Source of the DNA: JALYGK01 sp036259835 | Lineage (GTDB): Bacteria > Actinomycetota > UBA4738 | Assembly (NCBI GenBank): GCA_036259835.1 | Contig: DATABA010000022.1 | Span: 17,274 to 81,273, forward strand | Direction of reading: 5' to 3' | DNA length: 64,000 bases | In this document: positions 40,963 to 49,857 of the stretch, piece by piece | How positions within the stretch are numbered: the first letter of the stretch is position 1 | Layout of the letters: each line of letters opens with the position of its first letter | Notes under the pieces: generated by a model | Told to the model about the DNA's origin: nothing | What the model saw: only the letters and a program-made list of their open reading frames with translations | Databases searched by the model: none | Program-made: the position numbers and the translations under genes

Positions 40963-41541
40963 CTACCCAGTCACAGTCGGCTCGTTGACGATGACGGGTG
41001 GAGGCGGAGCAACCGCACCGGATCCTCCTGCACCGCCGCCCGTCGAGAGAGCGCCGCCACTGCCGCCCGTGGACTGAGTGCCACCACTGCCGCCGTCTCC
41101 ACCACCGCCATCTCCATCGCCTCCACCGCCGTTGCCCTTCCCGGGCCGGGGCGGAGGTCCATGACCACCTGAATCCACATGCTCAACGCTATAGACGACG
41201 AAGTGATTGAGGTCCTTATCGAAGAAGGATGACTGGGACTGTCCGCCAGGAATGCTCGTACTCATGAGGCCCGAAATCTTGCTGCCGTTCGAGAACTCTT
41301 CCTTGCCTTCTGCACACCACGAGACGGTAGCCATGTCGGATGTTGTCGTGTTGGTCATTGTCAACGTACCGCCTGACACCTGAAAGCTCACCCCGTCAAC
41401 ACTGCCGGACGTGGTGAACTGCTGTCCGCCGGCGGGGCACTGAACGGCCTGAGCCACCGCCCTTTGCAGGCCAACTACCAATCCGAGCATGACCAGTCCA
41501 GCGACCAAGGACTTCTGGGGTGAAACCGTCGTTCGCGTCAT
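40963..41541 (-). CDS. Secreted Gly-rich hypothetical protein
   Basis: 192 residues. A signal peptide (SLVAGLVMLGLVVGLQRAVA) is followed by ~90 residues with two Cys (VQCPAGGQQF, VSWCAEGKEEF) and beta-type sequence. The C-terminal ~60 residues are almost only Gly, Asp, Ser and Pro (GGGGDGDGGGGDGGSGG). Probably surface-exposed or secreted; function unknown. It lies just outside the right island repeat, with its stop 67 nt from it. Confidence 0.65.
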   Translation of the reverse strand: MTRTTVSPQKSLVAGLVMLGLVVGLQRAVAQAVQCPAGGQQFTTSGSVDGVSFQVSGGTLTMTNTTTSDMATVSWCAEGKEEFSNGSKISGLMSTSIPGGQSQSSFFDKDLNHFVVYSVEHVDSGGHGPPPRPGKGNGGGGDGDGGGGDGGSGGTQSTGGSGGALSTGGGAGGSGAVAPPPPVIVNEPTVTG

Positions 41542-41654
41542 CGCATGCTCCGTCCGATTTAGTGGTCGTTAGAAAATTCGCATTGACCACTCTGTCGCGA
41601 CCTTGTGACATGTCAAGCATTTGACCGATGGTTGGGGTGCTCTCTATCGCCTAC

Positions 41655-42392
41655 TCAATTTGCGTTAGGAGACTCCCTCGCTTCCTGACTCGCCGGGTAC
41701 GCGTCGGCGCGCAACCGGTTGAGTGGACCGATGGGACGGATCCGATCGGATGTGTTCCACGGGTTGAACCTGAGTTCGTCCGAGAGCTCCTGGGATAAAC
41801 GGCGCTCCAACTGAAGGTTGCCGATGCGGCGCCACGCCCCAGTCAACCTCGCGACGGCGAATCGGAATCGCAACCGGCCTTGCTCGAGCGCCTCATCCAG
41901 TTTGGCGAGGTCGAGACCTGTAACGCGTTCTTCGGGCGGTGACGGGAGCGTTCCAAACAGGAGGACCTCTCCGTCCACTTCGTATGGGAGGACCGTCGAA
42001 AAGGTTCGCGAACCGAATTCAGACGCGGGCAGCAATAGATGTCTTGCCACCGGCGCGCTGGCCGCCGAAACGAGAAGGAAGTCCTGGTCCCTCCGCGGGC
42101 CGTTGTAGTCGGGGAGCTTGATGGCAAGGCCCAGAACATCCGGCAGTCCTTGAGGGACTCCCGCGCCCCGAGACAACCGTGCGATCGCCTGGTGGTCTCC
42201 TTCCTTCAGAGCAGCTCTCTCTTTCGGGATGTGCAGGGTCCCGGCAAACGCGCGGCCGTATGGGTGGAAGAAGCGCCGGCCGCGCAGTCGCGTCGCAACC
42301 GCAAAAAAGGCTGCGGTGGGCACGGGAAGAAGCGTTTCGGCAGCACGTTCGCCGAACTTCTCGATCGCCGCGACGAGATTCTTCTTGGCCAT
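41655..42392 (-). CDS. Catalase-like (heme catalase fold) family protein
   Basis: 245 residues, shorter than true catalases. Landmarks are GRAFAGTLHIPKER, DHQAIARLSRGAGVPQGLPDVLGLAIKLP and FSTVLPYEVDGEVLLF, a pattern of actinobacterial proteins with a reduced catalase-type barrel. The distal catalytic His and the proximal Tyr motif of catalases are not seen, so catalase activity is doubtful. It lies alone between a secreted protein gene and a metallophosphoesterase gene. Confidence 0.55.
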   Translation of the reverse strand: MAKKNLVAAIEKFGERAAETLLPVPTAAFFAVATRLRGRRFFHPYGRAFAGTLHIPKERAALKEGDHQAIARLSRGAGVPQGLPDVLGLAIKLPDYNGPRRDQDFLLVSAASAPVARHLLLPASEFGSRTFSTVLPYEVDGEVLLFGTLPSPPEERVTGLDLAKLDEALEQGRLRFRFAVARLTGAWRRIGNLQLERRLSQELSDELRFNPWNTSDRIRPIGPLNRLRADAYPASQEARESPNAN

Positions 42393-42461
42393 GGCCGCAA
42401 GTTACTCGTTTCCTGGCCGGAAGCCGCACCTACGCCGGCGGCGACGGCGTGGGAGACGAAG

Positions 42462-43853
42462 CTAGCCGAACTCCTCGGCGACCAGGTGCCGCTCTACGCT
42501 CAGATTGCCGCTCTCAGGCGATTGCGTTATCCGGTCGAACGCCAGGAGCGTTGGCTGTGGTCGCGGCTCGAAGTAAAGGATCTGAGCGGAGAGAGGGATC
42601 CCACCTTCCTGCGTGAACACCGTGAAACCGGATCCGCCGGTGGTTCCCGTGCGGAGAAAAATGGTGCCGTGCATCATCCGCGCTGCGGGCTGGTGGAAGT
42701 GTCCGGAGATCACAACCGGAACGCGGCCCGCGACGGCCTCGGCCATTCGGTCGTCGTGCACGGCGACCACCGCGGGTGGCGTCAAGCCCATTTGCACCTC
42801 CCTAAGGATCCGCTCCCCGGCCTGTCTCGCTTGCGCCTCGAACTCGGCGTCGTTCACCGTGGTTTCCTTGTTGGGCGTGAAGACCGGGTGTCGCAGCCCA
42901 TAGAACGTCACCCCCGCCTTCTGCACGGACGCGCCGTTCAGGACCGTGACGTTCGGGACCCGCGCCATCGCCGCTTCGATGGACGGCCCATCATGATTGC
43001 CGGGAACGAAGAGGTACGGGCGGTTGAAGCCCGGGACGAACCTGGCGATGAGGTCCTCGGCCGGCGTTCCGAACGATGTGAGGTCGCCCGTATCGACCAC
43101 AACGTCCACGTCGAACGCCTCGGCGAGCTGTCGGGCGAACTCCATCCCAAGTGGCGACAGGTGGACGTCAGCGATATGGAGGACCCGAATCTGATCGCCC
43201 GGAAATTGCCTCGTCTGGATCCGGCTGTACACGCGAGCGGCGCCGCTGACGATCCGTTGGAGCTCCAGACGGAAGGCGTCGATCCGAGCCGCGGCGGTCT
43301 CCACTTCTCCCACGAGCCGCGGCGCGAGTGCCAGCGAACCGGAGAACCGCGGGGCCCGAAACGCGTTGCTGTCGTAGGTGACCCAGGCGGCCAGCTCGCT
43401 TCCACCGACCACGGTCACCGGAACCACCAGCGATAGCAGAACCGCTCGCCAGTTCGTTCGAAACACCAGCACGGCCAGGAGCAGCGCCCCGAGGATTCCC
43501 ATCCCGAGCAGTTGAAACCCAAAGGGAACCACGTGCCTTCGGGCGGAATCACCGATGTCGTCGGCGAGCTGACGAACGCTTTGGTCGCGGACCAGCCTCG
43601 TGAGTTCCTGGATCTCAACTTCCCGAAGCGTGGCGCGAAACGACAGTGGAGGTGCGTGCGTATCGGCGGTAACGCGGCCGAGAGGAGGAAGCACGATCTC
43701 CGTCTGCCCGCTCCCAAATGCGCCCGAAAGTTCGACGTCGAAGGGTCCGAGTGCGGCGCCTCGTTTCGCCCCGACCGTGACCCCCAGCCATGTGCCGGCC
43801 AGTCCGACGCCTGCCACGGCGAGCAGCATCACGGTTCGTTTGCCGAGCTTCAT
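42462..43853 (-). CDS. Membrane-anchored metallophosphoesterase
   Basis: 463 residues. An N-terminal hydrophobic segment (TVMLLAVAGVGLAGTWLGVTVG), an external ~100-residue part, and a second pair of membrane segments (LLGMGILGALLLAVLVF, AVLLSLVVPVTVVGGSELA) precede the phosphoesterase domain. Metal motifs: LHIADVHLSPLG, VDTGDLTSFG, FVPGNHDGPS, VVAVHDD and VISGHFHQPA, all canonical. The catalytic domain is predicted outside the membrane. Possible lipid or nucleotide phosphatase; substrate unknown. Confidence 0.85.
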   Translation of the reverse strand: MKLGKRTVMLLAVAGVGLAGTWLGVTVGAKRGAALGPFDVELSGAFGSGQTEIVLPPLGRVTADTHAPPLSFRATLREVEIQELTRLVRDQSVRQLADDIGDSARRHVVPFGFQLLGMGILGALLLAVLVFRTNWRAVLLSLVVPVTVVGGSELAAWVTYDSNAFRAPRFSGSLALAPRLVGEVETAAARIDAFRLELQRIVSGAARVYSRIQTRQFPGDQIRVLHIADVHLSPLGMEFARQLAEAFDVDVVVDTGDLTSFGTPAEDLIARFVPGFNRPYLFVPGNHDGPSIEAAMARVPNVTVLNGASVQKAGVTFYGLRHPVFTPNKETTVNDAEFEAQARQAGERILREVQMGLTPPAVVAVHDDRMAEAVAGRVPVVISGHFHQPAARMMHGTIFLRTGTTGGSGFTVFTQEGGIPLSAQILYFEPRPQPTLLAFDRITQSPESGNLSVERHLVAEEFG

Positions 43854-43870
43854 TTGGAGTGGAGCCGACT

Positions 43871-44572
43871 TTAGCCAGGTGGGACCGGCGGCACCTCGGC
43901 CGTAAAGATCGCCGTTCCCGATTCCCGTTCGATCAAGTCGAGCCCAGCCATCTCAAACAGAGAGATTGGCGACGCCGAACCAAAGGTGCCGCGGCCGCCG
44001 GTGAGCTTCACTCGTCCGAGCGGGACCCTGTGCCCTCGTCTGGTGCGCAGCTGGACGTCGAACATACCCGACCGCCGGCCCTCGGTGATCACCACGAACA
44101 CCCACGGGGTCGCCCCCTCGTACGCGAATGCCGTCCCCGCTCGTCGAGCCCTCGTTTCCATCAGCGGGAAGGCACCCAGTCCCTTCCCGTCGGAAACTTC
44201 GAGCGTCCGCTTGTAGAGCCGCACCAGCTCCAGGTCCTCTCTCAATGCGACGTAGCCGCCCACGAGCGCGGCCGTCGCTCCAAGAACGGCCGCGGTGGCG
44301 AGTGCGATCGTGCGACGCAACCAGGGTGGTCTTGCCGGCGTGCGTCCGAGTCGCTCGACCACCTTTCGCTCGAATTGGTCCGGCGGTGCCTCCTCCGGTC
44401 CGGTCAGCAGCAACGCGTCCGCCACGCTGGTGAAATCCTCGAGCTCGCGGCGACATTTCAGGCACGTCCCCAGATGGGCTAGGGCTCGGGTCCGGTCGTC
44501 CTCCGAAGCGATGCCCAGGGCGAGCTCCGCCACCAGGTCGTGCACGTGCTCGCGCGCATCGTCGTCCGTCAT
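43871..44572 (-). CDS. Anti-sigma factor (zinc-finger/RskA-like)
   Basis: 233 residues. An N-terminal anti-sigma zinc-binding pattern (DHxxELALG with HLGTCLKCRRELEDF, i.e. Hx3Cx2C) precedes one membrane helix (RRTIALATAAVLGATAALVGGYVAL). The external domain includes GTAFAYEGATPWVFVVITEGR and RVPLGRVKLTGGRGTFG, as in RskA. It overlaps the upstream sigma factor (ATGA). It should hold that sigma factor at the membrane until a signal triggers release. Confidence 0.85.
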   Translation of the reverse strand: MTDDDAREHVHDLVAELALGIASEDDRTRALAHLGTCLKCRRELEDFTSVADALLLTGPEEAPPDQFERKVVERLGRTPARPPWLRRTIALATAAVLGATAALVGGYVALREDLELVRLYKRTLEVSDGKGLGAFPLMETRARRAGTAFAYEGATPWVFVVITEGRRSGMFDVQLRTRRGHRVPLGRVKLTGGRGTFGSASPISLFEMAGLDLIERESGTAIFTAEVPPVPPG

Positions 44573-45135
44573 CGCTCGCCTTCCAGTGCGGTTCTCAACT
44601 TCAGAATCCCGCTTCGAATCCTCGTCTTCGCGGTTCCGAGCGGAATCTGCTCGGCTTCGGCGATCTGTCGAACTGTCATTCCGCCGAACGCCGCCATGAT
44701 CAGCGCCCGCCGTTGATCATCGGGAAGTCCCTTCAACGCCTCCCGGAGCGCTCCAACTTCGTGCCCCGTCATGGCGGCGTCCTCAGGGTTCGGCGCCGGA
44801 TCGGTCTCCGCAAGGGCAAGGATCGCGTCGGGATCCATCGGCGTGGATCGGCTGTGTCGCGAAGCATCCACCGCCGTGTTCCGCGCGATGGTGAGCAGCC
44901 AGGACGCCACGGCCCCGCGTCGGGAGTCGTACCCACCGGCGTGTTTCCAGGCGCGGACGAACGTTTCCTGCGCGACCTCTTCGGCCGCGGCCCTATCGCC
45001 CACGATGGCGAGGGCCAGCCCAAAAACGCGGGCCTGGAACCGTCGAACGAATGCGGCCGCGGCGTCGGGGTCACCCGAGGCGAGTCCCGCGAGGAGTGAC
45101 TCGTCGGAGTGCGAGCGCTTGGGATCCAACCACAT
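44569..45135 (-). CDS. ECF sigma factor (SigK/SigL group)
   Basis: 188 residues from ATG 45135; the frame upstream is non-conserved. Region 2 is AAFVRRFQARVFGLALAIVGD and AEEVAQETFVRAWKHA. Region 4 is RRALIMAAFGGMTVRQIAEAEQIPLGTAKTRIRSGILKLR. The SigK/SigL group normally pairs with a RskA/RslA anti-sigma factor, matched here by the following overlapping gene. Confidence 0.9.
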   Translation of the reverse strand: MWLDPKRSHSDESLLAGLASGDPDAAAAFVRRFQARVFGLALAIVGDRAAAEEVAQETFVRAWKHAGGYDSRRGAVASWLLTIARNTAVDASRHSRSTPMDPDAILALAETDPAPNPEDAAMTGHEVGALREALKGLPDDQRRALIMAAFGGMTVRQIAEAEQIPLGTAKTRIRSGILKLRTALEGER

Positions 45136-45302
45136 AAGGAATACCGGCTTACCCCACACTCCGGATGTCGAGGGAAGCCCGACTTTAGTAGGGACGCAAT
45201 GCCGCCCGCGGGCCGGTGGCTCAAAGGGAGTCGGATCGGCAGCCAACGCCGAGATCTCCCGTTGACCGCTCTCACGAACGGCGGCGCTAGCATGACGGCC
45301 GC

Positions 45303-46508
45303 ATGGACCAGCTTTCGGCCGACGAAGTCGCCTCGCGATCGGGGGTAAGCATCGACTTCGTCGAGCGTCTGGTCGAGTTCGGGATCCTCGCGCCGGCCGA
45401 TCGCGAACGTGCCTTCTCCCGCGGCGACATCAACAGGACACGACTCGCCCACGCATGCCAAGAGGCCGGGCTCCCGCTCCAGGAAATCGCCCGTGCGGTG
45501 AGAGAAGGGAAATTCTCATTTGGGTTCCTCGACCTGCCGCACTACGAGTGGTCCTCGCTTGCACCGAAGACAGGGCGTGACATCGCGAACGAAACCGGGC
45601 TCTCGCTCGATTTCCTTGCGGCGCTGCGGCAGGCTCAGGGGTTCGCCCGCCCGCCACCGGACGAGCCGATGCGAGAGGACGAGATCTCGCTTCTTCCCGT
45701 CCTTCAACGCGCCCTGGAGGCTTCGGTTGCTGACGAGGCGGACGTCATCCGGATCCTCCGGGTCTATTCAGACGCGCTTCGGCGAATCGCCGAAGCGGAG
45801 ACCCATTTGTTCCACTCGAACGTGGAGCTTCGGGCTCTGCAGTCAGGGATGAGTGAGCGGCAGCTCACCGACCTTGCCGCGACGTTGTCGGCAGAGTTCA
45901 TCCCGCTGATCGACCAAACGATCCTTACGCTCTACCGGCGCCAGCGAGAGCGAGCCTGGATTGAAGATCTCGTCGGCCATATCGAACGGGCCGTCGAAGA
46001 GGCCGGATACCGCCGGCCGCTGGGACGCCCTCCGGCGATGTGCTTCCTCGATATGGCCGGCTACACGAGGCTGACCGAAGAGATGGGTGACCGAGCGGCG
46101 GCGGATCTCGCCGCCAAGCTGGTGGGCTTCGTGGAGCACGAGTCGCTCGAACGTGGCGGCCAGCCCGTCAAGTGGCTGGGCGACGGCGTGATGTTTTACT
46201 TCAAGGACCCCGCCGCGGCGGTCGACGCCGCCCTCGAAATGGTCGCCACCTCGCCTCAGGTCGGGTTGCCTCCCTCGCATGCCGGCGTCGCCGCAGGGCC
46301 GGTGATCTTCCAGGACGGCGACTACTTCGGTCGAACGGTGAACATGGCGTCGCGCATCGCCGCCCGCGCCGATCCAGGCCAGGTCCTGGTGAGCGAAGAG
46401 GTCGTCGAGGCCGTCGAAAGGGGCGACGGCATCCGCTTCGAGGAGTTCGGCCCCGTCGAATTGAAGGGGCTCATGAAGCCGGTTTCGCTGTTCGAAGCTC
46501 GGCGCTAG
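45303..46508 (+). CDS. Cytosolic class III adenylate/guanylate cyclase with HTH-like regulatory N-terminus
   Basis: 401 residues, no membrane helix. The N-terminal ~200 residues hold two MerR-like helical repeats (LSADEVASRSGVSIDFVERLVE, then DIANETGLSLDFLAALRQA) as in the regulatory domain of pH-responsive mycobacterial cyclases such as Rv1264. The CHD domain (~240-400) has MCFLDMAGYTRL and KWLGDGVMFYF with both metal Asp, and YFGRTVNMASRI with the catalytic Asn and Arg. Convergent with dedA by a 4-nt overlap. Confidence 0.88.
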   Translation: MDQLSADEVASRSGVSIDFVERLVEFGILAPADRERAFSRGDINRTRLAHACQEAGLPLQEIARAVREGKFSFGFLDLPHYEWSSLAPKTGRDIANETGLSLDFLAALRQAQGFARPPPDEPMREDEISLLPVLQRALEASVADEADVIRILRVYSDALRRIAEAETHLFHSNVELRALQSGMSERQLTDLAATLSAEFIPLIDQTILTLYRRQRERAWIEDLVGHIERAVEEAGYRRPLGRPPAMCFLDMAGYTRLTEEMGDRAAADLAAKLVGFVEHESLERGGQPVKWLGDGVMFYFKDPAAAVDAALEMVATSPQVGLPPSHAGVAAGPVIFQDGDYFGRTVNMASRIAARADPGQVLVSEEVVEAVERGDGIRFEEFGPVELKGLMKPVSLFEARR

Positions 46509-47152
46509 GGCGAGAGCGCCCTTTCACGGCCGCTGACGGCTGCCACCGCGAGGCACGCCGGGCACGAGGCTTCCGTCCATGGCTGTGCCGCGCCGCGGCG
46601 GCCTCGACGGGCGATCCACACGACGACTCCCACCGCGACAAGGAGAAGGAGACCGATCAGAACGGGACCCCGGGCCCGGTTCAGCGCGTCTTCGGCGATC
46701 GGCCCGAGAAGAAAGCCGAGGGCGAGATGCCCCTGAATGAAGATCGTGCTCCCGATCAGCAGCGGCGGCAGGGCCCGGCCCGCCGGCAGCCTCGACGCGG
46801 CGGCGGCCGCCACGGTGAGCGTTCGAAGGCCCGGAGTGGTGCGCCCCACGATGAGCGCGTTCCTTCCTCGTCGTTGCAAGAGGTCCTCGGCACGAGCGAT
46901 CCGTTCGGGCGTGATGCCGACCCGGCGCCCGAAGCGCCGCAGTACGGATCCGGCCGGGCCGCGAATCAACAGGAACAGCCCGGTGGTGCCGGTGAGCGTG
47001 ACCGCCTCGAGCGCGAGCACCGCGACCCACAGTGGGATCTCGCCGGCTCCGGCCCGTTGCCCGATGAACAGCATCAGGAGGTCGGAGGGAATGGGGATGG
47101 GAACGCCGGCCTCCATCGGGAGGAGTAAAGCGAGGGCCGCAGCGATGCCCAC
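46505..47152 (-). CDS. DedA-family membrane protein
   Basis: 215 residues from GTG 47152. The frame is open a further ~17 codons upstream with hydrophobic sequence but no good start. DedA motifs MEAGVPIPIPSDLLMLFIG, GTTGLFLLIR and VGRTTPGLRTLTVAAAAASRLP are present, and about five membrane segments. DedA proteins flip or carry lipids such as undecaprenyl phosphate. It starts 51 nt downstream of the SpoIID gene. Confidence 0.82.
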   Translation of the reverse strand: MGIAAALALLLPMEAGVPIPIPSDLLMLFIGQRAGAGEIPLWVAVLALEAVTLTGTTGLFLLIRGPAGSVLRRFGRRVGITPERIARAEDLLQRRGRNALIVGRTTPGLRTLTVAAAAASRLPAGRALPPLLIGSTIFIQGHLALGFLLGPIAEDALNRARGPVLIGLLLLVAVGVVVWIARRGRRGAAQPWTEASCPACLAVAAVSGRERALSP

Positions 47153-47202
47153 CCCACCAACGGCCGTTCGTCCGGCCTTGGCGGCGACAAGGGCTACCAG
47201 GC

Positions 47203-48771
47203 TCAGGTGGTGCAGTTCCGCGTCGACTTGTTGCAGGTGATGGTTCCATGCTGGAACCGAGCTCGAACTCGAATCGAATCCACCCTCACCACGTCGCTGA
47301 TCGGAAGGCCGAATGAACTCCTATGGCCGCCGAGCTTAAGGTATTTCGACAGAACCAGGCCGTGGATCCAGTGGGCGCGGTTCACCGCGTCGTTGACGTA
47401 GATCCGTCCAACCCTGAACGCCTGGTACCGGCCGCCCTTCACCTCGACCAGGCGAGACGTGGGGAGTCGTGGCGCACAGCGCAACGAGTCGTACTTGGAG
47501 CGAACCCGCCCGATGATATTTCGATTCTGGTTGATCCAGACGCGCGCGCTCTTCAGGCCGAGTGCGCTTCGAAGCGTCGATCCGGACACCGTCACGGATC
47601 CCCTGCTCCCGGCGACCGTTGCCCGAACGATCGCTCCCGAGACGCCTCGTGAGACGTTGGAGAACGACCTGGCGTCGCCGATGTCCTTTCCGGTCGCCCG
47701 CTGCAGCGCGTTCCCGACCGCCGCACCCGAAAAGGAGGCGGTCCACGTTCGGTTCGGGTCTCCGTTGTAGACCCAACGGTCACAGACGCCGCGCAGGTAG
47801 GACAACGCCGAACCGCCCCACACGTTCTCGACGTCCTCGGTGTGCCCCCCCGAAGAGGAGGAGTAGACCGCCAGGATCGGCTTGCCGTCCTTGACCACAG
47901 CCAGCCCGTTGGTGGCGTCGACGGCGTCACGCCACCGGCTGCCCCCGGTCGACCTGACCTTGTCAACCCCGACGTACACCTGGTCACGGGTTGTGGCATA
48001 GACGGCGCAATTGCAGATCGACCGGTGTTGTCCCGAGGTCAGGATCTTGTAAGAGGCGTACGTCCGACCGGCAACCGCCTGTGCCCGGAGGGCGGCGGAG
48101 GGCCACAGGCTCGGTACTTCGCCAAGGCCGTACAGATACCCCTGCATGCCGACGGTGTTGATCGCCCTGAGCCTCGAACCGCAGCTTCCACACGGCCGGT
48201 AGATGTTGAACTCGATCCACCCGTGAGCGTAGGTGTGTCCGGTGGAGTGGAGGTAGACGCCGCTCGATCCATAGGTGGCGAACAGGTGCGTGGAAGGACT
48301 CCCGTACCCCCTCCCACCGACGTACGAGCCGTCCGGGCGCCGAATCCAATACTCGCCGGAGCGGAGCACCACCGTCCAGGTGGACCCCGAAGGAACTCGT
48401 GCAACCACCGTTCCCGATGGTCCGCCGCGTCGTAGGGAGACCGACCCGCCTGCTCCCTTGACCCCGATCCCCATGGCGCCCTGGACCAGCCCCACGCGAA
48501 TCGTCGAGGGTCGAGACCTGGGCCTGGTAACCGACGTTCCCCTGTAGAAGTGCTTCAGGATCTCGGTGCCGGACTTGCCGGCGCGAGCCATGCCATACGC
48601 GCCCCACTGCGACATCCCGATCAGGTGTCCATAGCCCGACCCGTAGAAGCGGAAGGTCGTGTCGGCGCGCGCAGCACCGGCCGGCAGAAGGCCGACAGCC
48701 AGGGTCGCCGCTGCGATCAACGTAACGGCGGCTTGTGCAGGTCTCGAAGCGGGAGGGCGGGCCATCCCCAT
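47203..48771 (-). CDS. SpoIID/LytB domain secreted protein
   Basis: 522 residues. Signal peptide (AAVTLIAAATLAVGLLPAGAARA) is followed by FRFYGSGYGHLIGMSQWGAYGMA, the usual SpoIID start. The domain includes GYLYGLGEVPSLWPSAALRAQAVAGRTYA with the catalytic-region Glu, and YSSSSGGHTEDVENVWGG. The C-terminal tail has an LGFP-like segment (HRSSFGLPISDVV). SpoIID is a lytic transglycosylase in Firmicutes sporulation; actinobacterial members are secreted wall enzymes with no clear link to spores. Confidence 0.88.
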   Translation of the reverse strand: MGMARPPASRPAQAAVTLIAAATLAVGLLPAGAARADTTFRFYGSGYGHLIGMSQWGAYGMARAGKSGTEILKHFYRGTSVTRPRSRPSTIRVGLVQGAMGIGVKGAGGSVSLRRGGPSGTVVARVPSGSTWTVVLRSGEYWIRRPDGSYVGGRGYGSPSTHLFATYGSSGVYLHSTGHTYAHGWIEFNIYRPCGSCGSRLRAINTVGMQGYLYGLGEVPSLWPSAALRAQAVAGRTYASYKILTSGQHRSICNCAVYATTRDQVYVGVDKVRSTGGSRWRDAVDATNGLAVVKDGKPILAVYSSSSGGHTEDVENVWGGSALSYLRGVCDRWVYNGDPNRTWTASFSGAAVGNALQRATGKDIGDARSFSNVSRGVSGAIVRATVAGSRGSVTVSGSTLRSALGLKSARVWINQNRNIIGRVRSKYDSLRCAPRLPTSRLVEVKGGRYQAFRVGRIYVNDAVNRAHWIHGLVLSKYLKLGGHRSSFGLPISDVVRVDSIRVRARFQHGTITCNKSTRNCTT

Positions 48772-48846
48772 AGAAATCGGCCACCGAAAGGGAGGCTTGA
48801 AGCTTCATCCGCGTGTCTGTTGCGCTCTCGAGGCGGGGCCCCCGGC

Positions 48847-49032
48847 CTAAAGCCAGTCGCGCCTCTTGAAGGACCGATAGAGGAGCAACGCGGCGGTCGT
48901 CATCAGCCCCAGCGCGAATGGGTAGCCGAACAGCCACCCGAGTTCCGGCATGTGCTCGAAATTCATGCCGTAAACGCCGGCGATCAGGGTTGGGACCAGG
49001 ATGATGCTGGCCCACGCTGTGAGCTTCTTCAT
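48847..49032 (-). CDS. corA: CorA magnesium transporter, C-terminal part in shifted frame
   Basis: 61 residues from ATG 49032: MKKLTAWASIILVPTLIAGVYGMNF, with the GMN selectivity motif and two membrane helices (second: YPFALGLMTTAALLLY), ending in a basic KRRDWL. In an intact CorA this follows directly on the stalk helix encoded by 49029-49817. The ATG overlaps that gene's TGA (ATGA) and AGGAGG lies just before it, so re-initiation could produce this part separately. Confidence 0.75.
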   Translation of the reverse strand: MKKLTAWASIILVPTLIAGVYGMNFEHMPELGWLFGYPFALGLMTTAALLLYRSFKRRDWL

Positions 49033-49817
49033 GACCTCCTGAGGCGGTTGCTCACCACCGACAGGTGCGCGTCCAGCGCGGAAGACAGCAGGTCGCGGAT
49101 GCTGTCGATGAAGTCCGTGACCCGGAGGACGTGGTCGTAGACATCCCGGTAGTACGGCTCCAGCCTCTCGGTGACGATGGGAACGCGGCGCTGCTGGAGA
49201 ACATCCAAAACGTCTCGAAGAGGAGCCACTGCTCGCCTGAAGTGAATGAGATCCTTGCGTAACAGAAAGATCTCCGCCTGCGCGTCCGCGGCTCCGGTCG
49301 CCTCAAGCACCTGCTCCTCGATCTCCTGCGACCGGTCCTCCATGGCGTCGACGGCGACGAAATAGCCGTCGACGATATGGTCGAGCAGGACGTAGAGCAG
49401 GTGCCCGGCGCCTTCCTCGCCGAGCTCGGGATGCGTTGCCAGTCGATCTTCCACCGGGGATAGATCGAACGGTGGGTCCTTTCGGACCGTCACCAGGTAC
49501 CGCGGTCCGACGAACATCGCCATCTCGTGTTCCTCGACGTCTCCGCCCTTCCGCGATGCGCCGTACGCGACCACGAAGAAATACTTGTCGTACTGCTCGA
49601 TCTTCGGCCGCTGATGCGGATGGAGGCAGTCCTCCAGGGCCAGTTCGTGAAAGCCGAACTCCTCCCTCAGCGTGTTCATGGCCGGCTCATCGGGTCCGTC
49701 GATGTCGACCCACACGACCACGTCGCTGTCGCGGAGGACCTCGCTCACATTGCGGACGTCGAAGTCGGGCTCCTCGAGCTTTCCGTGCCGGTACAGCCGC
49801 GCACTGATCACGGACAT
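49029..49817 (-). CDS. corA: CorA magnesium transporter, N-terminal part (frameshift before TM1)
   Basis: 262 residues: the cytosolic funnel domain of CorA (WVDIDGPDEPAMNTLREEFGFH, YFFVVAYGASRKG, DHIVDGYFVAVDAMEDRSQEIE) and the long stalk helix (DFIDSIRDLLSSALDAHLSVVSNRL). It ends abruptly in RRS-stop where the family has SNRLNEVMKKLTAW. One base is missing between the conserved NRL and VMKK, so the membrane part is in the -1 frame. True mutation, assembly error or a split gene cannot be told apart here. Confidence 0.8.
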   Translation of the reverse strand: MSVISARLYRHGKLEEPDFDVRNVSEVLRDSDVVVWVDIDGPDEPAMNTLREEFGFHELALEDCLHPHQRPKIEQYDKYFFVVAYGASRKGGDVEEHEMAMFVGPRYLVTVRKDPPFDLSPVEDRLATHPELGEEGAGHLLYVLLDHIVDGYFVAVDAMEDRSQEIEEQVLEATGAADAQAEIFLLRKDLIHFRRAVAPLRDVLDVLQQRRVPIVTERLEPYYRDVYDHVLRVTDFIDSIRDLLSSALDAHLSVVSNRLRRS

Positions 49818-49857
49818 TGCGAGCCGAGCGTACCCCAGCGATGCGGGGCAGCGACTG

